The position numbers were made by a program, and so were the translations under genes. The notes below the pieces were generated by a model. The model saw nothing but the letters and a program-made list of their open reading frames with translations, was not told where the DNA came from and searched no databases. Below, piece by piece: positions 44,939 through 53,705 of a DNA stretch of 64,000 bases. Position 1 is the stretch's first letter. Every line of letters starts with the position of its first letter. This DNA is from an uncultured Parabacteroides sp. (GTDB lineage: Bacteria > Bacteroidota > Bacteroidia > Bacteroidales > Tannerellaceae), in NCBI RefSeq assembly GCF_947855115.1, contig NZ_CANTZW010000014.1, positions 1-64,000 on the forward strand. The letters are read 5' to 3'.

Positions 44939-47900
44939 ATGAATAAGGAACGATTTCTGCGACTCTTGAATGAGCGCATTTTGATCTTGGATGGTGGTAT
45001 GGGTACCATGATCCAAAGTTTCAAACTAAACGAACAAGATTACCGAGGCGAACGTTTCGCCGATTTTCCGGGACAACTGAAAGGTAACAATGATTTATTG
45101 TGCATCACCCGTCCGGACGTAATCCAGTCTATTCATCGTCAGTATTTGGATGCGGGAGCGGATATCTTCGCTACGAATACATTTAACGCGAACGCTATAT
45201 CCATGGCAGATTACGCGATGGAGGCTTATGTGCGTGAGATAAATCTTGCCGCCGGGCGATTATCGAGGGAGGTTGCGGATACCTATATGGCAGAGCATCC
45301 GGACCGTACGATTTTCGTGGCCGGCTCGATCGGCCCTACCAATAAGACGGCTTCCATGAGCCCGGATGTGAGCGATCCCGCTTATCGTGCCGTAACCTAC
45401 CGAGATCTGTACACGGCTTATAAGGAGCAAGTTGAAGGACTGGTTGACGGCGGGGTAGATATCCTCCTTTTCGAGACCACATTCGATACCTTGAACGTAA
45501 AAGCAGGCTTGGAGGCGGCTGAGGTCGTGCTGGAAGAGAAAGGAAAAGATCTTCCGGTTATGTTGTCTTTGACTCTGTCCGCGCAAGGCGGGCGAACATT
45601 CTCCGGACAGACTTTATTGGCGTTCTTGGCCTCCATACAGCATACGCATATTGTTACGGTGGGCTTGAACTGTTCTTTCGGGGCGGCAGACATGAAACCC
45701 TATTTGCAAGAGTTGGCGAAATATGCCCCTTATTATATCAGCGCTTATCCGAACGCCGGATTGCCGAATAGCTTTGGAACCTACGACGAGACTCCGGATA
45801 AAATGGCCCAACATGTGAAACCTTTCGTAGAGGAAGGCTTGGTGAATATTATCGGAGGCTGTTGCGGAACGACTCCGGCGCATATCTCTAGATATCCGGA
45901 GTTGGTGAAAGGTGCTAAACCTCATGTCCCGGCCCCAAAGCCGGATTGTTTGTGGTTGTCGGGCTTGGAATTGCTGGAGGTGAAACCCGAGAATAATTTC
46001 GTGAACGTAGGTGAGCGTTGTAATGTGGCCGGTTCGCGAAAGTTCTTGCGCCTGATAAAAGAAGGAAATTATGAGGAAGCGTTGACCATCGCCCGTAAGC
46101 AAGTGGAAGATGGTGCCCAAGTGATCGACATCAATATGGACGATGGCATGTTGGATGCCGTGAAAGAAATGAAAACTTTCTTGAACCTGATCGCCTCCGA
46201 GCCGGATATCGCCCGTGTGCCTGTCATGATCGACTCCTCCAAATGGGAAGTGATTGAGGAAGGTTTGATGTGCGTGCAAGGTAAGGGTATCGTGAATTCT
46301 ATCTCTTTGAAAGAGGGTGAGGAGGTATTCCTGAAACATGCCGCTCGTATCAAACGATTGGGGGCCGCCACGGTTGTAATGGCTTTCGACGAGAAAGGAC
46401 AAGCAGATACCTATGAGCGAAAGATCGAGATCTGTGGGCGGGCCTATCGCCTGTTGACCGAGAAAATAGATTTTAATCCGCAAGATATTATTTTTGATCC
46501 GAATGTGTTGGCGATCGCTACCGGTATGGAAGAACATAATGGCTATGGTTTAGCTTTTATCCGTACCGTTGAGTGGATCAAGAAGAACCTGCCGGGCGCA
46601 AGGGTGAGCGGTGGGGTAAGTAATTTATCTTTCTCTTTCCGGGGAAACAATTATGTACGTGAGGCCATGCATTCCGTATTCTTGTATCATGCGATCGGGA
46701 AAGGAATGGATATGGGGATTGTAAATCCATCTACCTCGGTACTTTATGAGGATATAGAACCGGGGTTTCGCACGTTGTTGGAAGACGTGGTCTTGGCACG
46801 TCGTCCGGAAGCTGCCGAGGAATTAATTGCTTATGCCCAAAATTTGCATGTACAAGCTTCCGGAGAGACTCCGGAAAAACATGAGGCTTGGCGTGAGCTT
46901 TCATTGAAGGAGCGTTTGGAGCATGCTTTGATCAAGGGGCTTGGAGATTATTTAGAAGATGATTTACAAGAAGCGCTACGGATCTACCCGCATGCCGTGG
47001 ATATAATTGACGGCCCGTTGATGAGCGGAATGAATAAGGTAGGCGAATTGTTCGGTGCCGGAAAGATGTTTCTCCCTCAAGTAGTGAAGACCGCACGCAC
47101 GATGAAAAAGGCCGTGGCTATTTTACAACCCGCTATTGAGGCGGAAAAGAAAGCTTCCGGTTCGGCGAAGGCTGGTAAGGTTATTTTCGCTACGGTAAAG
47201 GGTGATGTACATGATATTGGCAAGAATATTGTTTCCATCGTATTATCTTGTAATAACTATGAGGTAATTGATTTAGGGGTAATGGTTCCGGCAGAGGTGA
47301 TCGTAAAGAAAGCGATCGAAGAGAAACCAGACTTGGTCTGTCTGTCCGGCTTGATAACTCCTTCCTTGGAAGAAATGGCGCATGTGGCGGACGAGATGCA
47401 GAAGGCGGGGCTTACGATTCCGATCATGGTGGGTGGCGCTACAACCTCTAAATTGCATACGGCGGTGAAGATCGCCCCGCATTACGATTATCCGGTGATC
47501 CATGTGTTGGATGCCTCCCAGAACCCGTTAATCGCTGCCAAACTGTTGAATCCGGATACCCGCGACGCTTATATCATGGAGCTGGAACAAGAACAAGAGG
47601 CTTTACGCGCTTCTTTAGGACAGAGTAAAGGTGTACTGGTTTCTCTTTCGGAGGCCCGTAAGCATCCTGTCGAGATAGATTGGAACGGATATGTACCGGT
47701 TATCCCTACCCGGGAAGGTATACACGTCATTCCTTATATCCCATTGGAAGAAGTGATTCCTTATATCCATTGGACTTTCTTTTTTAGCGCATGGAAATTG
47801 AATGGTCGTTTCTCGGATATTTCTAAGATACATGGTTGCGATTCTTGTCGTGCGTCTTGGTTGGCAAGTTTTCCGGAGAAAGATCGTGCGAAGGCTGCGG

Positions 47901-48634
47901 AGGCGATGCGGTTGTACAAGGATGCTACCAAGCTTTTAGACCGGTTGGTCGATATGAAAGCTGAATATTGTAAAGCTATTTATGGATTTTTCCCTGCGAA
48001 TAGCGAGGGAGATAATATCCGGATGGGAAATATTATTTTGCCATTATTGCGACAACAGGCGAAAAAGGAGGAAAATATCTATAAATGCCTGTCGGATTAT
48101 ATAATGCCGGCTTCTGAGGGACGGACCGACTATGTGGGTGCTTTTGTCGTTACAGCAGGGGCAGGCGCAGAAGAGTTGAAGGATGAATTCGAGCGAGAAG
48201 GTGACACTTATAGCTCGATGTTACTGCAAACTTTGACCGATCGTTTAGCGGAAGCGACAGCCGAGTATCTTCACGAGAATGTGCGGAAAGAATATTGGGG
48301 ATATGCTAAAGATGAATCTTTGTCTATCCCGGAACTTTATAAAGTGAAATACCAAGGAATCCGTCCGGCCATCGGTTATCCTTCCTTGCCGGATCAATTG
48401 TTGAATTTCACGTTGGATGAATTGCTTGATATGTCCAAGATTGGCGTTCGGCTAACCGAGAATGGAGCCATGTATCCTACGGCTTCCGTAAGTGGAATCT
48501 ACATCGCCCATCCCTTTTCTCAATACTTCATGGTTGGTTCTATCGACGAGGAACAGATGAGAGATTATGCGACTCGCCGGAACCTAACCGAGGAACAAGT
48601 CCGAAAATTGTTAAGTAGGAACATTAATGGATAA
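44939..48634 (+). CDS. metH: Cobalamin-dependent methionine synthase
   Basis: 1231 aa, full-length four-module MetH. The homocysteine module has the zinc Cys residues Cys245 and Cys308/Cys309 (GGCCGTTP). The pterin module follows (NVGERCNVAGSRKF, then VIDINMDDGMLD). The cap and B12 modules carry DVHDIGKN with the cobalt-ligand His758. The C-terminal module is the reactivation domain (IRPAIGYPSLPDQ). It makes methionine from homocysteine and methyl-tetrahydrofolate. No cobalamin riboswitch fits in the 38 bp before it, so it depends on the smpB transcript. Confidence 0.97.
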   Translation: MNKERFLRLLNERILILDGGMGTMIQSFKLNEQDYRGERFADFPGQLKGNNDLLCITRPDVIQSIHRQYLDAGADIFATNTFNANAISMADYAMEAYVREINLAAGRLSREVADTYMAEHPDRTIFVAGSIGPTNKTASMSPDVSDPAYRAVTYRDLYTAYKEQVEGLVDGGVDILLFETTFDTLNVKAGLEAAEVVLEEKGKDLPVMLSLTLSAQGGRTFSGQTLLAFLASIQHTHIVTVGLNCSFGAADMKPYLQELAKYAPYYISAYPNAGLPNSFGTYDETPDKMAQHVKPFVEEGLVNIIGGCCGTTPAHISRYPELVKGAKPHVPAPKPDCLWLSGLELLEVKPENNFVNVGERCNVAGSRKFLRLIKEGNYEEALTIARKQVEDGAQVIDINMDDGMLDAVKEMKTFLNLIASEPDIARVPVMIDSSKWEVIEEGLMCVQGKGIVNSISLKEGEEVFLKHAARIKRLGAATVVMAFDEKGQADTYERKIEICGRAYRLLTEKIDFNPQDIIFDPNVLAIATGMEEHNGYGLAFIRTVEWIKKNLPGARVSGGVSNLSFSFRGNNYVREAMHSVFLYHAIGKGMDMGIVNPSTSVLYEDIEPGFRTLLEDVVLARRPEAAEELIAYAQNLHVQASGETPEKHEAWRELSLKERLEHALIKGLGDYLEDDLQEALRIYPHAVDIIDGPLMSGMNKVGELFGAGKMFLPQVVKTARTMKKAVAILQPAIEAEKKASGSAKAGKVIFATVKGDVHDIGKNIVSIVLSCNNYEVIDLGVMVPAEVIVKKAIEEKPDLVCLSGLITPSLEEMAHVADEMQKAGLTIPIMVGGATTSKLHTAVKIAPHYDYPVIHVLDASQNPLIAAKLLNPDTRDAYIMELEQEQEALRASLGQSKGVLVSLSEARKHPVEIDWNGYVPVIPTREGIHVIPYIPLEEVIPYIHWTFFFSAWKLNGRFSDISKIHGCDSCRASWLASFPEKDRAKAAEAMRLYKDATKLLDRLVDMKAEYCKAIYGFFPANSEGDNIRMGNIILPLLRQQAKKEENIYKCLSDYIMPASEGRTDYVGAFVVTAGAGAEELKDEFEREGDTYSSMLLQTLTDRLAEATAEYLHENVRKEYWGYAKDESLSIPELYKVKYQGIRPAIGYPSLPDQLLNFTLDELLDMSKIGVRLTENGAMYPTASVSGIYIAHPFSQYFMVGSIDEEQMRDYATRRNLTEEQVRKLLSRNING

Positions 48635-48644
48635 TTTATAAGAC

Positions 48645-48782
48645 CGTAATTCAAACTGTGTCAATTTCTAGTTTCTTTGTTGAAGTATGTTTTTTGTTCT
48701 TGAAGATATAAATATCTGAATATTAATTAAAAACAATATTTTATTAACCCCAAAAACAAGTCATGACACAGTTTAAATTACG
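48645..48782. repeat. 19-bp inverted repeats around a 100-bp A/T-rich core
   Basis: The left arm at 48645-48663 (ending CAAACTGTGTCA) and right arm at 48764-48782 (beginning TGACACAGTTT) are reverse complements with one mismatch. The core is very A/T-rich and non-coding. The element lies between the convergent metH and sulfatase genes. It could be a MITE-like remnant; no target-site duplication is visible. Confidence 0.6.
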
Positions 48783-48869
48783 TTCCCTAATTTGGTGCGG
48801 ATGTGCCAAGATCGCCAATCATTTTTTCGTGTCATTGCGGGTCTGTTCGCAACCACATATGATCGTCGT

Positions 48870-50414
48870 TCACTCTTCCATCCAACCCAGTTGCTCCCAA
48901 ACTTCCGGTCCGTCATTTTTCTGCGGTATCCCAGGAGTGCTTCGACCGTCCTTGATGTATTTTATCATCAACGCCCTCAGCTCTTTTACGATCTCCGGAT
49001 GTTCGGCGCACACATTATTGGTTTCTGACGGATCCTCCTTCATATTATATAACTGAACCTTTGGCAGTGTTTTGATCACTTCGTCATCCCTCCCTGGCCT
49101 CGGGAAGCTCCAACCGCCAGAACTGGGAGATAACAACAATTTCCATTCTCCTTTGCGGATCGTGAAATCACCATCTATCGAATGATGAACGGTCGCCTCG
49201 CGGATCGTACCGCTTTCCTTTTCATTCAATAATAAAGGCCGGATGTCGTAACTGTCTTCCCCTTCTGTATCTTTCAACCTGTAATCGGCGATGGCAGCGA
49301 ATGTGGCGAAAAAGTCCGTTAGGCAAATAGTCTGGTTCACTACGTGAGGCTTGATTCTTGCTGGCCATCTTACCACGCAAGGGACACGATGACCTCCATC
49401 AAAAAGATCTGCCTTATGCCCGCGATAGATATAGCTGGGGGAATGCCCTTTCTCTTGGAGCAAATTGAAATTCGCTTCCGGGCTGCAACCATTGTCTGTG
49501 CTAAATACGATTATCGTATTCTCGTCCGCTCCTGTATCTTTCAACGCCTTCATTACCCTGCCAACCATATCATCCACCATCAGTACGAAATCTCCGTATG
49601 GATTTAGGCCCGACTTACCCTGATATTCCTTAACCGGCAGAATCGGAGTATGGGGAGCCGGAAGCGGAAGATATAAATAAAAAGGTTTGTTGTTTCCCGA
49701 CTTTTCCCAAATATACTCTACCGCCTTATCCACCAAATGGGGAAGCGTTCTCTCATGTTCGAAATCCGCGCCAGTCGGACCTTTACGCCACCAACCATAT
49801 CCCCCCTTATTCTCCGTGATGCGATCAGGCAAAGCGGTTACCTTATCATTTTCCACATACACGTAAGGAGCCATGTCCAAAGAAGCGGCAATCCCATAAT
49901 AATAATCAAAACCTCGAGAAGTCGGTCCGTTTGCGATCGGTTTACTGAAATCCACGCTATCCTTACCGGCCTCGATATTATTCCAGTCCCACCCCAAATG
50001 CCATTTGCCGATGGCGGCGGTTTCGTATCCACAATCTCTCAACACGTGAGCTATCGTCCGACGATCTTCCCTGATAAGAGCTTTGCTATATCCGTTTAAC
50101 ACGCCGAACTTCTCGGTGGAACGCCAGTTATACCGCCCGGTCAACACGCTATACCGTGATGGAGTACTGACAGAAGAACTGGAGTGAGCATCCGTAAAAA
50201 TAACACCCTCATGGGCGATCCTGTCGATGTTCGGGGTTTGTAATTTCGAGTTTTCATTCAACGCCGATACATCCCCGTATCCCATATCATCCGCGAAGAT
50301 GAAAACGATATTCGGCTTCATCGCATCCAATGGTCGCTGTTGGGCACAACCACTAAAGACAAGTAGTCCCCCCAAGGAAAGAGACAATCCCTGTTTTTTG
50401 TTTAAATGATCCAT
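48870..50414 (-). CDS. Family S1 sulfatase lipoprotein (Ser-type)
   Basis: 514 aa with lipobox VFSGC (Cys23). Sulfatase motifs: metal-binding FIFADDMGYGD, the active-site signature STPSRYSVLTGR with Ser83 as the residue to be oxidised to formylglycine, GKWHLGW, and FSTDNGC late. A Ser at this position needs an anaerobic sulfatase-maturing enzyme (anSME), which is not in this window. It is the last gene of the SusC-SusD-M81 locus, separated by 190 bp with a palindrome. The substrate is probably a sulfated glycan or glycolipid. Confidence 0.93.
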   Translation of the reverse strand: MDHLNKKQGLSLSLGGLLVFSGCAQQRPLDAMKPNIVFIFADDMGYGDVSALNENSKLQTPNIDRIAHEGVIFTDAHSSSSVSTPSRYSVLTGRYNWRSTEKFGVLNGYSKALIREDRRTIAHVLRDCGYETAAIGKWHLGWDWNNIEAGKDSVDFSKPIANGPTSRGFDYYYGIAASLDMAPYVYVENDKVTALPDRITENKGGYGWWRKGPTGADFEHERTLPHLVDKAVEYIWEKSGNNKPFYLYLPLPAPHTPILPVKEYQGKSGLNPYGDFVLMVDDMVGRVMKALKDTGADENTIIVFSTDNGCSPEANFNLLQEKGHSPSYIYRGHKADLFDGGHRVPCVVRWPARIKPHVVNQTICLTDFFATFAAIADYRLKDTEGEDSYDIRPLLLNEKESGTIREATVHHSIDGDFTIRKGEWKLLLSPSSGGWSFPRPGRDDEVIKTLPKVQLYNMKEDPSETNNVCAEHPEIVKELRALMIKYIKDGRSTPGIPQKNDGPEVWEQLGWMEE

Positions 50415-50538
50415 AACCTCTTTTTATTTATAACATTAGGAATACGCAAATATGCTAATTATTTAATAAAAGCGCTCATTTACGTGTTCTGTGCGTATTA
50501 ATTTTGACGTATCCTCGTTGTAACACCTGTATGGTAAT

Positions 50539-50580
50539 ACTGCAATACCTATTGCGGTAGCACCGCATAGATATTGCAGT
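50539..50580. repeat. 42-bp imperfect palindrome between M81 and sulfatase genes
   Basis: ACTGCAATA at 50539-50547 pairs with TATTGCAGT at 50572-50580, and inside it GCGGT pairs with ACCGC. It could form an mRNA hairpin within the operon, splitting sulfatase from upstream expression. The GCGGTA and TACTGC words recall the repeat at 4701-4817. Confidence 0.6.
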
Positions 50581-50606
50581 AAAAAGATAAAGCTAATCAA
50601 TACGAT

Positions 50607-52163
50607 CTATCTGCCATAGTAGTGCTTGGCGGAAGGAACCATGATAACGTTCAACTCCGGATCGGCCATGTCTGGATCGATCGGAAACATCGGTCTCACG
50701 ATATTTTTATAGGGAAGCTTCTTGAAATCCTGATCCACTCCTCCTCGTGTAAAAGCCATTACCCAATCCGCTTGTATATTGTACCATTGGGTTACAAGGT
50801 AACCTTGTTTGACCATTACGATATCCATTTCTTTCGGATCGATTCCTGAACCTTCTAGGTTTGGTGTGGGAGAGGATGTACCTACTACCACATAAACACT
50901 TCCTGTTTTTACGATAGCGATATTCCTTTTACGTCTCCAAGATTCCATATTCTTATCTTCTTCCGGGCTGACATAAATGACGGTACCCGACAATTTCACA
51001 GGACCCTCGTAAGAATTGTCTACCGTAGCGCCTACCATGCCTTCTACGTGCCCGCCTACGCCAACTTTACGTGCCTGTTCAACTACTTCTTCTCCCGGGA
51101 TAGAGCAATAAAGAACACTCTTACCTTTATCGGTCTGGAATTCCGGACGTTTCAAGAGTCTCGCCAAAGTCCAGGTAACCTCACCAGAACCGCCTCCACC
51201 AGGGTTATCTCCCATATCACTGATAAAAAAAGGTTTCTTTTTACTCGCTATTGCCAGATCTATACATTTTTCGAGTGAATATCCCGGAGCCTCCAGCGAG
51301 AATTGCTTACGGACATCCCAGAATTTCCGGGCGAGTTTCTTCGCCCCGGCTTTTACCTGTTCCTCGTCGTCACCGTAAACCATCACGACTCCTTGGTTCC
51401 GCGGGTTGTCTCCCCAAACATAACCAATCCATATCCCCGCATCTATCACTCCGGGCATGGCTTCCACCTCGGGAACCAATGCGTACAGTGATTTCGCAGG
51501 CTCGACACGGGTACTCGACCATTCTCCGGATACCAAGACTGGAACGGCAACCCATGCCTTGTATGCCGGACGTCCTTTCCCCGATTCAAGACGTTCCAAC
51601 AAATTGACGACCCCTCGTCTGTGCGACTCTCGAGAATCTGCATGCGGTGCTTGGCGATATGTCGTAATCAAATCGGAATTGAGAGCCACCAACCAAGAAG
51701 TATTTCCGTGAAGATCCATCGTGGTGGTGACCAAAACATCGTTTCCTATCAAACTACGTACCTTCTCCATAAATTCACCTTCTGGATCAGCCACACCTTC
51801 CACACTACAAGCTCCGTGGTTATAAAACCAGAAAGCATCGTATGGCATATTAGCCTTGATCATCTCCAGAGTTTTTTCCACAAACGCATCGTACGACTCT
51901 TTTGTCACGGGGCCTCTTCCACCACCGTATCCAATCTGGGCGGGAAGCCAAGTGGCCGCCTGTCCCATTGCGGAGTCCGGGCTCAGATAATCCGGCATTC
52001 TTACGGGATGTCCTACGATAGGCTGTCTATTCGGGACGAACACGCTGTTTTCTATCTGTATACCGGCAATGCCGATACGAGGTTTTTTCTTCTGCCCGAA
52101 GGCCTCTCCAACGAATGATACGGCCAAGAGACAGATTCCGAGCAACCAAAAATTTCTTTTCAT
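50607..52163 (-). CDS. M81 (MlrC-type) metallopeptidase family protein, exported
   Basis: 518 aa with a signal peptide (cleavage near EAFGQ). The MlrC N-terminal domain has FYNHGACSVEGVADPEGEF and the zinc-type TTTMDLHGNTS, matching the HGA...DPEG and DLHxN motifs of M81. The C-terminal MlrC domain includes DMGDNPGGGGSGEVT. MlrC was first described in microcystin breakdown, cleaving a linear tetrapeptide, but most family members have unknown substrates. An exported form placed 18 bp after susD suggests action on the locus ligand. Confidence 0.88.
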   Translation of the reverse strand: MKRNFWLLGICLLAVSFVGEAFGQKKKPRIGIAGIQIENSVFVPNRQPIVGHPVRMPDYLSPDSAMGQAATWLPAQIGYGGGRGPVTKESYDAFVEKTLEMIKANMPYDAFWFYNHGACSVEGVADPEGEFMEKVRSLIGNDVLVTTTMDLHGNTSWLVALNSDLITTYRQAPHADSRESHRRGVVNLLERLESGKGRPAYKAWVAVPVLVSGEWSSTRVEPAKSLYALVPEVEAMPGVIDAGIWIGYVWGDNPRNQGVVMVYGDDEEQVKAGAKKLARKFWDVRKQFSLEAPGYSLEKCIDLAIASKKKPFFISDMGDNPGGGGSGEVTWTLARLLKRPEFQTDKGKSVLYCSIPGEEVVEQARKVGVGGHVEGMVGATVDNSYEGPVKLSGTVIYVSPEEDKNMESWRRKRNIAIVKTGSVYVVVGTSSPTPNLEGSGIDPKEMDIVMVKQGYLVTQWYNIQADWVMAFTRGGVDQDFKKLPYKNIVRPMFPIDPDMADPELNVIMVPSAKHYYGR

Positions 52164-52181
52164 GTTGTTATTTTCTTATAA

Positions 52182-53693
52182 TTAATTCGTAATCAAACCA
52201 CCGCTAATATCAATCTCCGATTGAGGTATAGGCAATACTTCTGCACCTGCATGGAAAGGATTCATAGCATATTCGCCATACTTAACGACATGACTAAACA
52301 CTCGCTCGCCCCATCCTACACGAACTACATCAAAGAACCGAAAACCTTCCATTCCAAACTCCAGATGACGCTCGTTCATGATATCCTCAAACAATTGATC
52401 CCCGGAGTTGTTCTTGGGAGCCAAATTGACACGGCTTCTTACCTCGTTCAGATATCTATGTGCGTTTGTGATGTCACCGGTGAAATAGCAAGCCTCTGCA
52501 TAGTTTAAATAAACTTCTGCCAAACGAATTAGGCGCAAGTTCGTAGGCTGGTTGTTACCTCTATTCTCCTCTCTTTCTCCGGGTTTGAGATACAATTTAC
52601 GGTTATACCAACCGGTTCGATCATCCGTAATTGGAGCCACCTCGCCTTTTGCCGCCACTTCGATTTCGATAGCTTCTTCTCTGGAAAGAAGTGTGGTGTT
52701 CTTACGGATCACATCTCCCTCGGCATCATAAGCGTCTGCCAAGGCTTGAGTAGGTTGTGCGCAACCAAAGCCGATCGTCATATTTCTAGGCATTGACATC
52801 AATACGTGACGGTTACCGTTATTGACATTATATGAGCTTTGAGTGGTAGAGTTATACATATTTATTTCCAAGATAGATGCAGAACAGTGTTCCCCATCCA
52901 ACGAGAATTGCCAAGCGTATTGATCCGGGCTGACCAAACTGTACTCATCACCACATTCGTTCTGGAATTTCTCGAACGCCCTCTTTACCTCATCGTATTT
53001 TTTCTCATAAAGGTAAACACGGGTTTGCATGGCAAGGGCTGCACCTTTAGTGATTCTTCCCGCATACTTTGTTTCATAGTTTGAAATCTCGCTCTTCTTT
53101 GGTAAGACAGCGACTGCGTCATTTAAATCTTGCTCAATCACAGCATACACATCCTCAACGCTTGCACGTCCGAGCCGTTCATGATCAAGTTCCAAAACTC
53201 CCGTGTAACAAGGAACGCCACCAAAGGTTTTTACGAGTTCGAAATAGGTGTAGGCACGGATAAATTTCGCCTCTCCAATCATCTGCTCTTTGTTATATTC
53301 TGAAAACAAAGCGTCATCTGCTGATTCCATATCCCGTATAAACAAATTGGCCTTATTGATACACATGTAGGAATAGGTATATTTGTCTGAGATTGCGGTA
53401 TGATCCGCTGGATATTGATAATTCTCCATCAAGGTGAAGCCGGCCGCATCATTCGAAGAACCGCTAAACGTTGCATCTTCTGATAATACATCTCCAAAAC
53501 ATTGCATTGACCATGTATAACGGAAGTCTTTCATGCCAGAATAGACAGCCGCCAAACGCAAGAATGCCTGCCGTTCTTCCGATATTTCTCCAGCCTCTGG
53601 GCTACCTAATGGATCCAAATCCAAATTCGCACAACTACTGAACCCTGTTAAAATCGCAAGTGCAATCCCTATGATATATTTGCTTTTAAACAT
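52182..53693 (-). CDS. SusD/RagB-like outer membrane lipoprotein
   Basis: 503 aa with lipobox GFSSC (Cys21). SusD signatures: KFIRAYTYFELVKTFGGVP, TNLRLIRLAEVYLNYAEACY and the terminal ERHLEFGMEGFRFFDVVRVG. It pairs with the susC gene 12 bp upstream. The family relatives bind oligosaccharides or peptides at the cell surface. Confidence 0.95.
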   Translation of the reverse strand: MFKSKYIIGIALAILTGFSSCANLDLDPLGSPEAGEISEERQAFLRLAAVYSGMKDFRYTWSMQCFGDVLSEDATFSGSSNDAAGFTLMENYQYPADHTAISDKYTYSYMCINKANLFIRDMESADDALFSEYNKEQMIGEAKFIRAYTYFELVKTFGGVPCYTGVLELDHERLGRASVEDVYAVIEQDLNDAVAVLPKKSEISNYETKYAGRITKGAALAMQTRVYLYEKKYDEVKRAFEKFQNECGDEYSLVSPDQYAWQFSLDGEHCSASILEINMYNSTTQSSYNVNNGNRHVLMSMPRNMTIGFGCAQPTQALADAYDAEGDVIRKNTTLLSREEAIEIEVAAKGEVAPITDDRTGWYNRKLYLKPGEREENRGNNQPTNLRLIRLAEVYLNYAEACYFTGDITNAHRYLNEVRSRVNLAPKNNSGDQLFEDIMNERHLEFGMEGFRFFDVVRVGWGERVFSHVVKYGEYAMNPFHAGAEVLPIPQSEIDISGGLITN

Positions 53694-53705
53694 AATATTA
53701 TAAAT

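Noticed and set aside
45614..46537. Minus-strand open frame of 307 codons inside metH
   Set aside because: It lies wholly antisense to conserved metH motifs and its translation has no recognisable family or signal; it is a shadow of the coding frame.
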